Assembly: GCF_030915485.1 (NCBI RefSeq)
Contig: NZ_CP133266.1
Location: 558,001-622,000, forward strand
DNA length: 64,000 nucleotides
From: Neobacillus sp. PS3-40
Lineage (GTDB): Bacteria > Bacillota > Bacilli > Bacillales > Cytobacillaceae
Direction of reading: 5' to 3'
Under the pieces are notes generated by a model. That model was not told the DNA's origin, made no database searches, and was given only the letters and a program-made list of their open reading frames with translations. The position numbers were made by a program, and so were the translations under genes. Shown here in pieces: positions 16,806 through 26,050 of the stretch. Numbering within the stretch: the stretch's first letter is position 1; every line of letters starts with the position of its first letter.

Positions 16806-18836
16806 CTACCTTCCCATTACCCAAATAAGCATGAATACCAGTGTCGCAAGTAAATACAGTAAATAACTTTGCACAATTCCGTTTTGAATCTTCCGGAAAA
16901 TATTTGCTCCTGCAACAAGTAAATTCATGATTGGTTTATATAAAAAATCTTCTATAATCAGTGGAATTCGACTAACATATGTATACCCTCGGACAAAGTA
17001 GGGATTTCGAGGGTTTTTGTCAGTAATGAGACTGCGCGACGACTTCATCAACAGTCGAAAAGCGACACGGACAGGTTTACTGAAACCACTAGCCGTATAA
17101 GTCATTCGCGGAACTAGAGTGATCCCACAGGCCCATGTTTCTCCTCGAATGGTTTTTGTCTTGCCACCAATAAATTGTGTAATTGCCCACGCAATCAACA
17201 ATCCACATAGAATCATAAGCACTGTTGTCCCAATCGATATTTTACTAAATCCGGTACTTACCATCGCTGGGGTAATGGAAAAAGAAGGAATGGAAGAACC
17301 CCCTACAAGTGCCTTTATTGTTTTTTGAATTACACCAAATATCACAAAAGGAATAACGCCTAAAAGGATACAGGCTGCAGACAAGATTCCCATTCCAATG
17401 AGCATAGGACGGGGTACTTCATGTGCTTGCTCAGCCATATTCGAACGTGGAAGTGCCAGAAATGTCATAGAAAAGAAACGAATAAATAAAAATGCAACCA
17501 ATGCGCCGACCATTGCCAATACAGCAATCATAAGCGCCCCAAATAAATGCATTGCGATACTGTTACCAAAAAATCCTAGAGTAAAGATGGATTGAAACAG
17601 CATCCACTCACTGATGAAACCATTCATCGGTGGCATTGCAGCAACTGATAATGAACCGATTAGCATGAACAATGCTGTCCAAGGCATTCGTCTGATTAAA
17701 CCGCCGAGCAGATTCATGTTCTTCGTATGACATTCCATAAGAACGGCGCCTGCCCCCATAAACAAAAGGCTCTTAAACAAAGCATGATTGATTAAATGGT
17801 ACAAGACAGCAAGCAATGCGAACGAAGCTAATAACGGTTGTCCTTTTGATAGGAAAATCAATGCAATCCCAATTCCTATGAACATCAATCCCATATTTTC
17901 GATACTGCTATAAGCAAGCATCTGTTTCTGATCAATCTTTCCCAATGCATGCAATACACCAAATAGAGCGGTATTTCCTCCAATAACAATGACGGCAATT
18001 CCCCACCAAAGCGGTCCTGATTGCAAAAACTGCATCGTAATTAGGAGAAAACCGTAAATGGCAGTTTTAATCATAACACCAGACATTAAAGCGGATATAT
18101 GACTTGGTGCACTAGGATGTGCCCTCGGCAACCAGATATGCATTGGTACAAGTCCCGCTTTGGTTCCAAAACCAATCAGAGCACAGATAAAGACCCAAGA
18201 TTGAGCCGACTGTGGCAAATGGATATGGTTCATTTGTTGAAATTCATAACTACCACTGTAATAATGAAGAATAAAAAAGGCGATCGTCAAAAAAACGGTT
18301 CCGATATGGGTCATAATTACATAAATTAATCCAGCCTTTTGCACTTCAGGCTTTTCATGTTCATAGATTACAAGAAAGTATGAAATAACAGACATGACTT
18401 CCCAAGCTATTAAAAAAGTAAAAATGCTTCCGGCCATAACAACACCAGCCATAGCCATAATAAAAATCAACATTCCAGCGTTCAACAACGACACTGATTT
18501 ACGTCCCCTATATTCCGATACATACCCGATGGCATATATAGTCACAATCAATCCAATAACACCAACAATGAGAAGAAAAAAAGCTGAAAATGCATTGACT
18601 CTAAGTTCGATATTGGTAAAAGAAAAAACCCCCCGAAACAAGGTGGCTGTTAGCGTCTTTTCTGTGAGTCCTAAAATCCCCCCTGCAATAAGACCAACAT
18701 TTGCGATTATTGAGCAGGTATTAGCGATTAGTCCGCTGATAAGAGCATTTTTGTGAAAGAGAATTGACATAACCGCGCCTGTAGCAAATAGGGTTATTGA
18801 CCCTACAAAAATAATAAGTTGCCACGATTCTTCCAA
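16806..18836 (-). CDS. HyfB-like proton-translocating antiporter-type subunit, first gene of the operon
   Basis: About 676 residues with around 15 helices, of the NuoL/HyfB family. AWEVMSVISYFLVIYEHE holds the key Glu, MHIWLPRAHPSAPSHISALMS the His/Pro loop and INHALFKSLLFMGAGAV the Lys helix. A soluble insert and a C-terminal amphipathic segment follow. No ATG lies near the N-terminus. A TTG at 18836 has GGGAG 11 bases upstream and gives a family-like start; GTG at 18854 is the alternative. Gene order B-C-E-F-G-I matches E. coli hyf without A, D, H (no ferredoxin-type subunit). Confidence 0.87.
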   Translation of the reverse strand: MEESWQLIIFVGSITLFATGAVMSILFHKNALISGLIANTCSIIANVGLIAGGILGLTEKTLTATLFRGVFSFTNIELRVNAFSAFFLLIVGVIGLIVTIYAIGYVSEYRGRKSVSLLNAGMLIFIMAMAGVVMAGSIFTFLIAWEVMSVISYFLVIYEHEKPEVQKAGLIYVIMTHIGTVFLTIAFFILHYYSGSYEFQQMNHIHLPQSAQSWVFICALIGFGTKAGLVPMHIWLPRAHPSAPSHISALMSGVMIKTAIYGFLLITMQFLQSGPLWWGIAVIVIGGNTALFGVLHALGKIDQKQMLAYSSIENMGLMFIGIGIALIFLSKGQPLLASFALLAVLYHLINHALFKSLLFMGAGAVLMECHTKNMNLLGGLIRRMPWTALFMLIGSLSVAAMPPMNGFISEWMLFQSIFTLGFFGNSIAMHLFGALMIAVLAMVGALVAFLFIRFFSMTFLALPRSNMAEQAHEVPRPMLIGMGILSAACILLGVIPFVIFGVIQKTIKALVGGSSIPSFSITPAMVSTGFSKISIGTTVLMILCGLLIAWAITQFIGGKTKTIRGETWACGITLVPRMTYTASGFSKPVRVAFRLLMKSSRSLITDKNPRNPYFVRGYTYVSRIPLIIEDFLYKPIMNLLVAGANIFRKIQNGIVQSYLLYLLATLVFMLIWVMGR

Positions 18837-18932
18837 AATATATATCACTCCCACCTTAGTACTACTACAAAAAATAGGTATGTATGTAAGAAAAAATTGT
18901 AAAATAATTGATTAAGTAGCCCGATTGATTTT

Positions 18933-19095
18933 GGCTGTTTTCGCATAGATTGTTGTTTTACGTACAAATGGACATAGCCCGTATAAATCTTAGTATCGTG
19001 CTCTTTTCACTCTCAACTTGACCATAATATATTCCGTAAAACTTGTAAGAATCTGCAAATTAGCAGCGAATAACAACAAAGTTTGAGAAAAAGCC
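18933..19095. mobile_element. MITE-like element copy 1, 163 bp, with 8-bp target duplication
   Basis: It begins GGCTGTTTTCGCATAGATTG and ends GTTTGAGAAAAAGCC. The two ends are imperfect inverted repeats (GGCTGTTTTC...TTGTTG against GGCTTTTTCTC...TTGTTG). It is flanked by perfect 8-bp direct repeats TTGATTTT (18925-18932 and 19096-19103). A copy in the opposite orientation is at 38592-38753. There is no ORF. It lies upstream of the hydrogenase-like operon. Confidence 0.82.
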
Positions 19096-19103
19096 TTGAT
19101 TTT

Positions 19104-19470
19104 AGAAGAAATGGAAAAACTAATTTACTAACAAACTTCTAGCTTTGATTAGGTGTTCCAAATGAACTTGAAATTCCGACTAAACCCAAGAACATTCCCC
19201 CTAGAATTTAATAGTAGAATACCTATATTTTGACATAATATAGCGAAGATTGCGAGATTTGTTTTTACCCAACTTTTAAATTTGTTTTATACACATTTCC
19301 AACCTTTTTATGTTAAAAAATCTACTATAGAAAAGGGATAGAATTAGTCCAAAATGTATTTTTTAACTAATCTACTTCCGAAACCTGAAGTTTGAAAAAT
19401 GCGCCTCTACGAATAGCAGAAACGCACCTTTAAATGAACGAATGGAAATAAAATAAATTCAGGGAAAATA
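19104..19470. other. Non-coding stretch between MITE and small lipoprotein gene
   Basis: AT-rich, with no ORF, structured RNA or repeat that I recognise. Confidence 0.4.
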
Positions 19471-19653
19471 TTACTTTTTATCATCACTTTTCATATTTTT
19501 CATTTCTTTATTACTCATATTCATTTTCTTTTTACCCGTTTGTTGTGTTTGTTTATCATCCATTTTTTTGCCACTACTTTGTGCATTTGAGCAGCCAACT
19601 ACTCCGACTAATAATAAAGAAGCCATTAAGCTTACTATTATTTTCTTATTCAA
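19471..19653 (-). CDS. Small lipoprotein, 60 aa, Lys/Met-rich
   Basis: TTG start at 19653 preceded by GGGGGTGA. Residues 1-21 form a lipoprotein signal peptide ending in GVVGC, so Cys21 would be lipidated. The mature 39 residues are hydrophilic and rich in Lys, Met, Asn and Gln (KMDDKQTQQ, KKKMNMSNKEM). Many bacilli encode such short lipoproteins; the function is unknown. Confidence 0.7.
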   Translation of the reverse strand: MNKKIIVSLMASLLLVGVVGCSNAQSSGKKMDDKQTQQTGKKKMNMSNKEMKNMKSDDKK

Positions 19654-19782
19654 AGTTCAATCACCCCCATAAAAAAATTGAAAAAATTAATAAAAACGAC
19701 AGATTTTACCTTACAGTATAAATTTGCAGAAATTAAGGATTTTTTTCTTTAAAAGAATATTATTTATTACCCTTTTACCCAT

Positions 19783-19824
19783 AAAAAAAACCTAATCGAA
19801 AAATTTTCCGATTAGGTTTTTTTT
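19783..19824. terminator. Strong bidirectional terminator after bioY
   Basis: Eight A and CCTAATCG (19783-19798) pair with CGATTAGG and eight T (19809-19824): a perfect 16-bp stem. Confidence 0.9.
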
Positions 19825-19847
19825 ATATAAATTCTTATTAGCTAAAA
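19824..19847 (+). repeat. 3'-tail fragment of the ~99-bp structured repeat
   Basis: TATATAAATTC, a T, then ATTAGCTAAA match the last 23 bases of the repeat. It sits between the bioY stop and its terminator. Confidence 0.5.
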
Positions 19848-19858
19848 AAAGACTGATA

Positions 19859-20452
19859 TTAACTTGCTTTTCTTAACTTTCTAAATTGACTTCGTGATAA
19901 TACAGTCCGTTCTAAACGATGCCCCACTATTCCTGCTAAAATTGCTAGAAAAATATCTTTAGGGAGAGGAACGACCATCCATAACCAAGCCATTTTATAG
20001 GTAAATCCTTCTGGCGCAGAACTCCAAAATTTATAAGCAACGTACATCAAATTTGTGCCCATAACATAATTGATGACCAAGCCAATTAATGCGGCGAAAA
20101 TAAATACTCCAACTGTTTTTTTCATTTTTTCAATTATGTAGCCAGTAGCAAATGCAGTAAAAATAAAGGAAATAATAAAACCGAATGTAGGGCTAATAAT
20201 AGTCCCCAGACCAGCTCCAAATTTTGCAAATACAGGAACTCCCACTAATCCCACTAGAGCGTAAACAGTCATTGATATAGCTCCTAAGCGACTACCAAGG
20301 ACCACTCCAGCTAAAATGGCAAAAAATGTTTGTAGTGTTATCGGTACTCCCCCAATTACTAAAAAAGGTGCAATAGATGTGATATTAGCACCAACTGTCA
20401 TTAAAGCGACAAACATGGCGGCTAGTGTAATTTCAGTCGTTCTTAGCTTCAT
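19859..20452 (-). CDS. bioY: BioY-family biotin transporter S component
   Basis: 197 residues with six helices. Family signatures include GGVPITLQTFFAILAG (near 38-53) and GLVGVPVFAKFGAGLG with the following SPTFGF. BioY is the biotin-binding S component of ECF transporters and can work with shared EcfAAT modules, which are not in the window. The ATG at 20452 has GGAGG eight bases upstream; the in-frame codon at 20467 lacks an RBS. A BirA-type operator lies 58 nt upstream, which supports biotin as the substrate. Confidence 0.93.
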   Translation of the reverse strand: MKLRTTEITLAAMFVALMTVGANITSIAPFLVIGGVPITLQTFFAILAGVVLGSRLGAISMTVYALVGLVGVPVFAKFGAGLGTIISPTFGFIISFIFTAFATGYIIEKMKKTVGVFIFAALIGLVINYVMGTNLMYVAYKFWSSAPEGFTYKMAWLWMVVPLPKDIFLAILAGIVGHRLERTVLSRSQFRKLRKAS

Positions 20453-20509
20453 AAATACTACCTCCAAAATATTTTATCTAAATTAAGAATAATAGGTGAA
20501 CACGGTTTG

Positions 20510-20538
20510 TGTCAACTAGAAATTAAATTTAGTTTACA
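20510..20538 (-). promoter_or_regulatory. BirA operator upstream of bioY
   Basis: On the minus strand: TGTAAAC-N15-GTTGACA. The arms (one mismatch) and the 15-nt spacing match the BirA box of Firmicutes. BirA-biotinyl-AMP would repress bioY when biotin is plentiful. Confidence 0.75.
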
Positions 20539-20627
20539 TATAAAATCTTTTATCTTTATGATTTCATTCATTTTAAAGCTTTTTTATCTGAAATCAGGAA
20601 AAGTTCCTCCCTACTAGTAAACACAAC

Positions 20628-20663
20628 AAAAGCCTAAGCAGTAGAAAATCTGCCTAGGCTTTT
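20628..20663. terminator. Hairpin in the bioY/yugI intergenic region
   Basis: AAAAGCCTA-GCAG pairs with CTGC-TAGGCTTTT (one mismatch). Confidence 0.6.
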
Positions 20664-20689
20664 AGTTGCTATTTATGACAAAAGTAAAA

Positions 20690-20714
20690 GGAACCAGCAA
20701 CTTTTGCTGATTCC
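20690..20714 (-). terminator. Terminator of the YugI-like gene
   Basis: GGAACCAGCAA/TTGCTGATTCC stem with a 3-nt loop; on the minus strand it is followed by TTTTACTTTTG. Confidence 0.75.
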
Positions 20715-20742
20715 CTTATCATATTTTAAAAAACGCAACAGA

Positions 20743-21177
20743 TTATCCGCGTCTTCCGCCTCTACCGCCTCGTTTTGTTTCAGTACTACGTTTAAGGGTA
20801 GATAAATTCTCTTCACTTGCCTTTAAAAATTTAGCCATTTTATCTTCAAAATTTTCCTTAGGTTTGAAATTGCCTTTTGAACGGCTATCAACCCTTCCCT
20901 GGCGTGGCGGGCGTTGAGAATAAGAAGAAGTTTGACCTTCAGGCTTATCGATAGCTTTCTTGATTGATAAGGCTGTTTTTCCTTCCTTCTCACTAATCAC
21001 TTTTACTAAAATCATATCGCCTACTTTGAGATGGTCATTAACATCTTTTACATAGCTATCTGCAACCTCGCTGATATGCACAAGACCAGTTGTTCCTCCT
21101 GGTAATTCAACGAATGCTCCAAAATTTGTGATACCTGTTACTTTTCCTGTTACTTTGCTGCCTATTTCAACTGACAT
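20743..21177 (-). CDS. yugI: S1-domain RNA-binding protein, YugI (general stress protein 13) family, copy A
   Basis: 144 residues. One S1 domain fills residues 1-75 (GSKVTGKVTGITNFGAFVEL, then GLVHISEVADSYVKD). A Ser/Arg/Gly-rich linker follows, then ENFEDKMAKFLK and an Arg/Gly tail (RGGRGGRRG). YugI binds RNA and ribosomes in B. subtilis. The start MSVEIG is 12 nt after GAGGGGG, the same unusual spacing as in the second copy at 51961. The copies match along nearly their whole length; copy B has five or six extra linker residues. A promoter-like TATAAT is also shared upstream. Confidence 0.9.
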   Translation of the reverse strand: MSVEIGSKVTGKVTGITNFGAFVELPGGTTGLVHISEVADSYVKDVNDHLKVGDMILVKVISEKEGKTALSIKKAIDKPEGQTSSYSQRPPRQGRVDSRSKGNFKPKENFEDKMAKFLKASEENLSTLKRSTETKRGGRGGRRG

Positions 21178-21343
21178 AAAAATAATGTTCCCCCTCAATA
21201 CTGTTAAAAACAATTTATTATAACAATTTTAGGGTAATGATATCAACTATCCAGTAGTTTTTCAATATAAATTCAACAGATTGGCAAATATTGAGTAATT
21301 CCAATAAAGTAGGATTGCACAAAATTCTTATTTTATTTATCTG

Positions 21344-22309
21344 TTAAGGTATCAATAATATTTTTCCGGAGCTTTTTCTGCTTTCAAGTAATTTGTGTGC
21401 TTCAACGCCATCTTTTAATGAAAAAATTGTAGGTTCATTTATTTTAATTTGCTTATTCAATATCATTTCAAAAAGTTGATTGGCACGATTACGCCTTTCT
21501 GAAAGAGATGTGAGTACATTCCAAAGGTCTCCACCTGTAATGGTTTTTGAGGTATCCATCAACATCCTTGGATCTATAGGTTCAGGATCTCCTCCTGACA
21601 TGCCGAAAAACACTACCGTTCCTCCAATTTTAGTTGCGGCAAAACTAGATGATATTGTAGAACCCACAGATTCATATACAACGTCTACACCTCGCCCATC
21701 AGTCATTTCAAGTACCTTTTCTACCCATTCATCATTATATAAGAATACTTCATCACAACCTACCTTTTTTGCTACTTTTGCCTTTATTGAAGAAGATGTA
21801 AGCCCGATAACCCTTCCCCCAGAAAGCTTGACAATTTGAATTAAGAGTTGACCAACCCCACCTGCTGACGCATGAATGAGAACTGTATCACCAGTTTTCA
21901 CCTTGTAACTATCATTTGTTAAATAGTGTGCTGTTAATCCTTGCAACAGGACAGAAGTTGCTGTTTGAAAAGAAATGTCATTTGGAATAGGGATTGCTTT
22001 TTCCTGTGGAACTGCTACTAACTCTGCATTGGCAAAGGGTACATCTGCAAAGGCAATTCTGTCCCCCACTTTTATATCTTTAACGTTGATACCTACTTGT
22101 TCAACTATTCCGGATCCTTCGAATCCTAAGATATATGGTGGATCCCCAACTAAATGATAATTTCCCTTCCTTCTGTAGATATCAGCAAAATTTAAACCAA
22201 TTGCCTTAGTTTTTACCAATATGTCATCTTGGCTACAGAAAGGAGTAGCTATTTCTTTATATTGTAGAACTTCAGGACCTCCAAATTTTTCAAAAACAAG
22301 TGCTTTCAT
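21344..22309 (-). CDS. NADPH:quinone oxidoreductase family (zinc-less MDR), 321 aa
   Basis: Medium-chain dehydrogenase/reductase of the quinone oxidoreductase class: N-terminal GroES-like domain (MKALVFEKFGGPEVLQ, then NFADIYRRKG), Rossmann domain with HASAGGVGQLLIQ near residue 150 and DGRGVDVVYESVG near 210. Zinc-binding cysteines are absent, as expected for this subfamily. Such enzymes reduce quinones or enones with NADPH. RBS GAGG, single gene. The physiological substrate is unknown. Confidence 0.9.
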   Translation of the reverse strand: MKALVFEKFGGPEVLQYKEIATPFCSQDDILVKTKAIGLNFADIYRRKGNYHLVGDPPYILGFEGSGIVEQVGINVKDIKVGDRIAFADVPFANAELVAVPQEKAIPIPNDISFQTATSVLLQGLTAHYLTNDSYKVKTGDTVLIHASAGGVGQLLIQIVKLSGGRVIGLTSSSIKAKVAKKVGCDEVFLYNDEWVEKVLEMTDGRGVDVVYESVGSTISSSFAATKIGGTVVFFGMSGGDPEPIDPRMLMDTSKTITGGDLWNVLTSLSERRNRANQLFEMILNKQIKINEPTIFSLKDGVEAHKLLESRKSSGKILLIP

Positions 22310-22708
22310 ATTTTTATTACCTCAATTTCATTATTAGATAAATACATTTTTGTGTGAAGAAAAGGGGCGAAGCTACGCTCGAAAGAATTGGAACAACCAA
22401 TTCGTAATGAAAATTTAATCCTTCAGCATCGAATTAGTGAAGACCTACTTCGCTTACAGCTCCTTACTATGTTGGTTTAGTTCATTTACTAAGAGTCTTC
22501 TTCATTTTAAATGGTGGCGTGAAATGCCATATTCGTTTTGTATGTTATTTAATGTGCAATCTCTTTGCCATCGAGTCTAAAAAGATGGATTATTCTTTTT
22601 GTAAATAATAGAATAGATTTTTAGATTTCGCAATTTTAGAGGAGATCTTCAATTGTCTAGTCGGTTATACAGACACCTTTTGAAGCTGACCTCTAGATAT
22701 TCACAATA
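22310..22708. other. Intergenic stretch, possibly holding gene remnants
   Basis: No intact gene. Between 22358 and 22480 two plus-strand frames give short protein-like strings (one contains LEQPIRNENLILQHRI, ending at TAG 22480) without a start codon. They could be a decayed coding fragment. Confidence 0.3.
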
Positions 22709-22730
22709 CAAAAAAAGCAGAGGACTCTGC
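22709..22730 (-). terminator. Terminator of the 49-aa gene
   Basis: GCAGAG/CTCTGC hairpin (22717-22730) followed on the minus strand by seven T. Confidence 0.75.
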
Positions 22731-22762
22731 CCCCGCCTACTAAATAACTATTATTTAAATTA

Positions 22763-22912
22763 TTATTTTCCTTCACTAAAATCACTTTGGTTTACCTCTT
22801 TTTTTTCTGAAGCGATAGGCTTAGGAGATTCCATGCTAGTCATATTTTCAAGGGCTTTGCCTACTGTGGTTGTAACATTCAATTTATGTTCCGGAATTCG
22901 TTGACTTTTCAT
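22763..22912 (-). CDS. Small hydrophilic hypothetical protein, 49 aa
   Basis: ATG at 22912 with AAAGGAGGG upstream, 49 codons and TAA, then a clear terminator. The protein starts MKSQRIPEHKLNV and ends in a charged Lys/Glu/Ser tail. It is short, hydrophilic and without membrane segments, like many small sporulation or unknown proteins of bacilli. I recognise no family. Confidence 0.6.
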   Translation of the reverse strand: MKSQRIPEHKLNVTTTVGKALENMTSMESPKPIASEKKEVNQSDFSEGK

Positions 22913-23042
22913 TATTATAGGCCCTCCTTTCCACCTTTATTTTCTTCCCATCATAAATATTTATACTTTTACCTTTTATCTGGAATAACGAATATTTTCT
23001 CAACTAGACAAAGATGGATAACAAATTAATTAGTTACGGATA

Positions 23043-23861
23043 TTAGAGTCTTACAATAATTCTCTGTTTGTTTTTAAAATACACCATTTCCTTAAACCCG
23101 ATATCCTTAAGGTGGGTTTGAACGATCTCAAACTCATCCCCGACTCTATGGGGATCATGGGCATCTGACCCAAAGGTAACCTTCACCCCATTGTGCCGTG
23201 CCAGCTCCAGTATCTCATCGGATGGATACCAGCCCCCTACGTCTTTTGTTTTACCAGAAGTGTTGATTTCAATGGCGATATCGCATTCTCCAATTATTTT
23301 TAACGTCTGTTCGACCGCTTCAGTTTGTATGAATGAAAAGGCAGGATAATATCCCTTCATAGCATCAATATGGCCAAGAATTTGAAACATGCTACTTCGT
23401 GCAGATTGGTTGATTAGAGAGTAGTATGTTTCTTTAGTTCTTATTTTTTCTTGTTCAGTAAGACCATCCCAGCGACCTTTTTCGAAAATGTTAATCCCGT
23501 CCACATGGTGAACCGACCCAATGATGTAATCAAAGGGATATCTTTCATAATATGAACGATATATTTCGATTTGCTCTGGAAAGAAATCTGATTCTACTCC
23601 TAACAGGACGTCAATTTTCCCACTGTACAATTTCTTCAGCTGTTGCACTTCATGAACATAATCGGAAAAATGGCTTTTAGGCATGGCAATAGTAGGATAG
23701 GGCTGGTCTTCTTCATTTGTGAAGTATGGTGAATGATCTGCAATTCCTATAACATTTAACCCCCTATCTATTGCTGCTTCAATATATTCCTGTATCTTGC
23801 CTTGAGCATGTCCACAAAGGTCGTGATGAGTATGTAAATCAAATTTTATTTTTGAATTCAA
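23043..23861 (-). CDS. hisJ: Histidinol-phosphatase, PHP family (HisJ-type)
   Basis: 272 residues with the full set of PHP metal motifs: FDLHTHHDLCGH, IADHSPY, GVESDF, IGSVHHVDG, GHIDAM, EINTSG and FGSDAHDPHRVG. Length and motif order fit the HisJ/HisK histidinol-phosphatases, which hydrolyse histidinol phosphate in histidine synthesis. No other his genes are nearby, as is common for hisJ in bacilli. The TTG start at 23861 has AAAGAGGTG seven bases upstream. A PHP-type phosphoesterase acting on another substrate remains possible. Confidence 0.87.
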   Translation of the reverse strand: MNSKIKFDLHTHHDLCGHAQGKIQEYIEAAIDRGLNVIGIADHSPYFTNEEDQPYPTIAMPKSHFSDYVHEVQQLKKLYSGKIDVLLGVESDFFPEQIEIYRSYYERYPFDYIIGSVHHVDGINIFEKGRWDGLTEQEKIRTKETYYSLINQSARSSMFQILGHIDAMKGYYPAFSFIQTEAVEQTLKIIGECDIAIEINTSGKTKDVGGWYPSDEILELARHNGVKVTFGSDAHDPHRVGDEFEIVQTHLKDIGFKEMVYFKNKQRIIVRL

Positions 23862-23975
23862 CTTTAATCACCTCTTTCAGTAATTTCTCCTACTAGTCGA
23901 CTCTTTCATACATATTTACTTATTAAAGAGAAAAACTACCATTGGAATTGCAATTAAATAGAAGGAGACATTCTT

Positions 23976-24560
23976 ATGGACTACAGGATATTTAGATTGA
24001 TTAACCAATTTGCTGGTCGGTATCAGCATGTAGATAAGGTGATAATTACTTTTTCTCAGAAAGTTCGCTATTTGTTTTTCTTTATATTAATCTTCATGTG
24101 GTTTCGTAACAACTTTCATAAAAAGATTACTTTAAATGCATTACTTTCGGTTGGGATATCGATAATTATGAATAAAGTGATTAAACTGTTCTATTTTAAA
24201 CGTCGTCCATTCTTGAATCTTTGGGTTCATTTATTACCCCCATCCCCTTCAAAAAGTAATTCATCATTTCCAAGCAAACACACCGTTCTAGCATTTGCTG
24301 CAGCAACATCTATCATATTGTATAAGCGTGTCTTAGGTTGTGTGATGTGCTTTTTTGCACTCCTTGCTGGATTCTCTCGCATTTGGATGGGTCAACATTA
24401 CCCATCTGATATTGTAGGCAGTGCCTTACTTGGATTTATAACGAGCATAGTTGTTAAGTTGACAGGATGGATTTGGAATCCAATCATTAAACGAGTATTA
24501 CAAAATTACAATGGTTTCTGTTCCATGTTGAAAAATCATATAAAGAATTCCTTAATTTAA
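23976..24560 (+). CDS. PAP2-family membrane phosphatase
   Basis: 194 residues with five to six helices and the three PAP2 motifs: KLFYFKRRPF (K-x6-RP), SSFPSKHT (PSxH) and SRIWMGQHYPSD (SR-x5-H-x3-D). The family includes undecaprenyl-diphosphatases (BcrC) and phosphatidylglycerophosphatases. A second PAP2 gene at 33043 looks closer to BcrC. Single gene with RBS AAGGAG, divergent from hisJ. The substrate remains open. Confidence 0.88.
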   Translation: MDYRIFRLINQFAGRYQHVDKVIITFSQKVRYLFFFILIFMWFRNNFHKKITLNALLSVGISIIMNKVIKLFYFKRRPFLNLWVHLLPPSPSKSNSSFPSKHTVLAFAAATSIILYKRVLGCVMCFFALLAGFSRIWMGQHYPSDIVGSALLGFITSIVVKLTGWIWNPIIKRVLQNYNGFCSMLKNHIKNSLI

Positions 24561-24758
24561 ATTTTAGGGAATACCGCTTTAAAGTTTCAATTGGTATCAA
24601 GGTACACAATAACCTTCTTACGATTTATCTTAAATCGCATTCCATTTTTTCAAAAAAGTATTTTGGATTAAAATTGATAATTACAAATTTCTCTTTTTTG
24701 TAAATAGTATAAATCAAAGCGCAAAACTGAAGTTCTTTTCATTGAGGTGAGCCTATCC

Positions 24759-25526
24759 ATGCCAATTTTGGAAGTAGACGGAATTAGTCTATATTATTCT
24801 GTTAAAGGAAATGGAATTCCTATTGTTTTTATTCATCCTCCAGTGCTTACTAGTATCAATTTTAGATACCAAGTAGATGAATTATCCCTACATTTCAAAG
24901 TTATTACTTTTGATATAAGAGGCCATGGAAGGAGTCAGTATTCAAAAAAAACGATTTCCTATTCACTAATTGTTGAGGATATTAGACATCTGTTGAACCA
25001 TCTAGAAATAAAAAAAGCATTTATTTGTGGATATTCAACAGGAGGATCTATTGTCCTGGAATTTTTATTGACAACACCTAACAATGCTTTAGGGGGAATT
25101 GTAATCAGCGGAATTTCAGAGGTGAGGGATAGAAATCTAAAGAAGAGAATTTCTTTAGGAATTAAATTGGCAAAAGCTAGAGCCATATCAATTTTAGCTT
25201 GGTCCATATCATGGAGCAATTCAAATACTAAAGAGTTATTCCTAAAGATGTTTACAGAAGCACGAAAAGGAAATGCAAAAAATATCGAGCAGTATTACAG
25301 TTATAGCTTGAATTATGATAGTACCCAATACCTAGGAAACATACACCTTCCTGTTTTACTGGTCTATGGTGATGAAGATAAATCATTTTATAATTATGCC
25401 AATATATTGCATAAAAAATTGCCGTATAATGAATTAAAATTCATTGAACATGTAAAGCATCAGATTCCCACTAAAGCAGCCATCAAGTTAAATGAATTGA
25501 TTAAACAGTTTGTGAAATACCCATGA
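24759..25526 (+). CDS. Alpha/beta-hydrolase
   Basis: 255 residues. The nucleophile elbow is GYSTGGS near residue 96. The acid is in VYGDEDKSF near 208 and the His in EHVKHQIPT near 236. The oxyanion segment reads VFIHPP, with Pro where many relatives have Gly. The ATG at 24759 follows TGAGGTGA at eight bases. Overall it resembles small esterases and haloperoxidase-like hydrolases; the substrate is unknown. Confidence 0.85.
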   Translation: MPILEVDGISLYYSVKGNGIPIVFIHPPVLTSINFRYQVDELSLHFKVITFDIRGHGRSQYSKKTISYSLIVEDIRHLLNHLEIKKAFICGYSTGGSIVLEFLLTTPNNALGGIVISGISEVRDRNLKKRISLGIKLAKARAISILAWSISWSNSNTKELFLKMFTEARKGNAKNIEQYYSYSLNYDSTQYLGNIHLPVLLVYGDEDKSFYNYANILHKKLPYNELKFIEHVKHQIPTKAAIKLNELIKQFVKYP

Positions 25527-25748
25527 CGTAAAGAATAAGGTAGAAAATTTTACTTTACCAACCTTGAAAAGCACAATTAAAGAACTAATTCTGTAAGATT
25601 GAAATAGAGTTTTTGTCAAATTGCAGCGATTGTAATTTTTTCAAAAATAAAAGACACTACTTAGATAAGAAGATCATATTCATACTGTTATCTTTATCAC
25701 TGCATAAATGTTTCAATTTACCTATATTTATTATAGGAGGTGTGTATA

Positions 25749-25925
25749 ATGAAAGTAAATTATCCTGTTAATGACACTGCTGATCTAAAAGAGATAAAAG
25801 AAGCCCTTAAACCTTATGGCGGACGTTGCGCTAAAATCGTAGAAGGTACACTGGAGTATCAAATCAAAGAAGAAAATCAAAGTGAAGCTTACGAGCAATT
25901 AAAAGGCAAAGGGTTTATAGAATAA
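25749..25925 (+). CDS. Small hypothetical protein, 58 aa
   Basis: ATG at 25749 after a perfect AGGAGGTG. The sequence, MKVNYPVNDTADLKEIKE then ALKPYGGRCAKI, looks like a small alpha/beta fold with one Cys. A terminator follows at once. I recognise no named family. Confidence 0.75.
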   Translation: MKVNYPVNDTADLKEIKEALKPYGGRCAKIVEGTLEYQIKEENQSEAYEQLKGKGFIE

Positions 25926-25960
25926 AAGTCAGGGTTATATACCTGGCTTTTTATTTTTTT
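25924..25960 (+). terminator. Terminator after the 58-aa gene
   Basis: AAAAGTCAGG pairs with CCTGGCTTTT (one G-T), followed by a T-rich tail. Confidence 0.8.
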
Positions 25961-26050
25961 CCATTAATTATCGTTTCTCCTCATGCTTACTCCTCCTCAA
26001 TGACTCAAAAACAACACTCATTAAAAAACAATCTTGAAAAGAATTATTTA

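Noticed and set aside
22358-22480. Protein-like frame containing LEQPIRNENLILQHRI
   Set aside because: No start codon, no RBS and an alternative frame looks equally good; at most a gene remnant.
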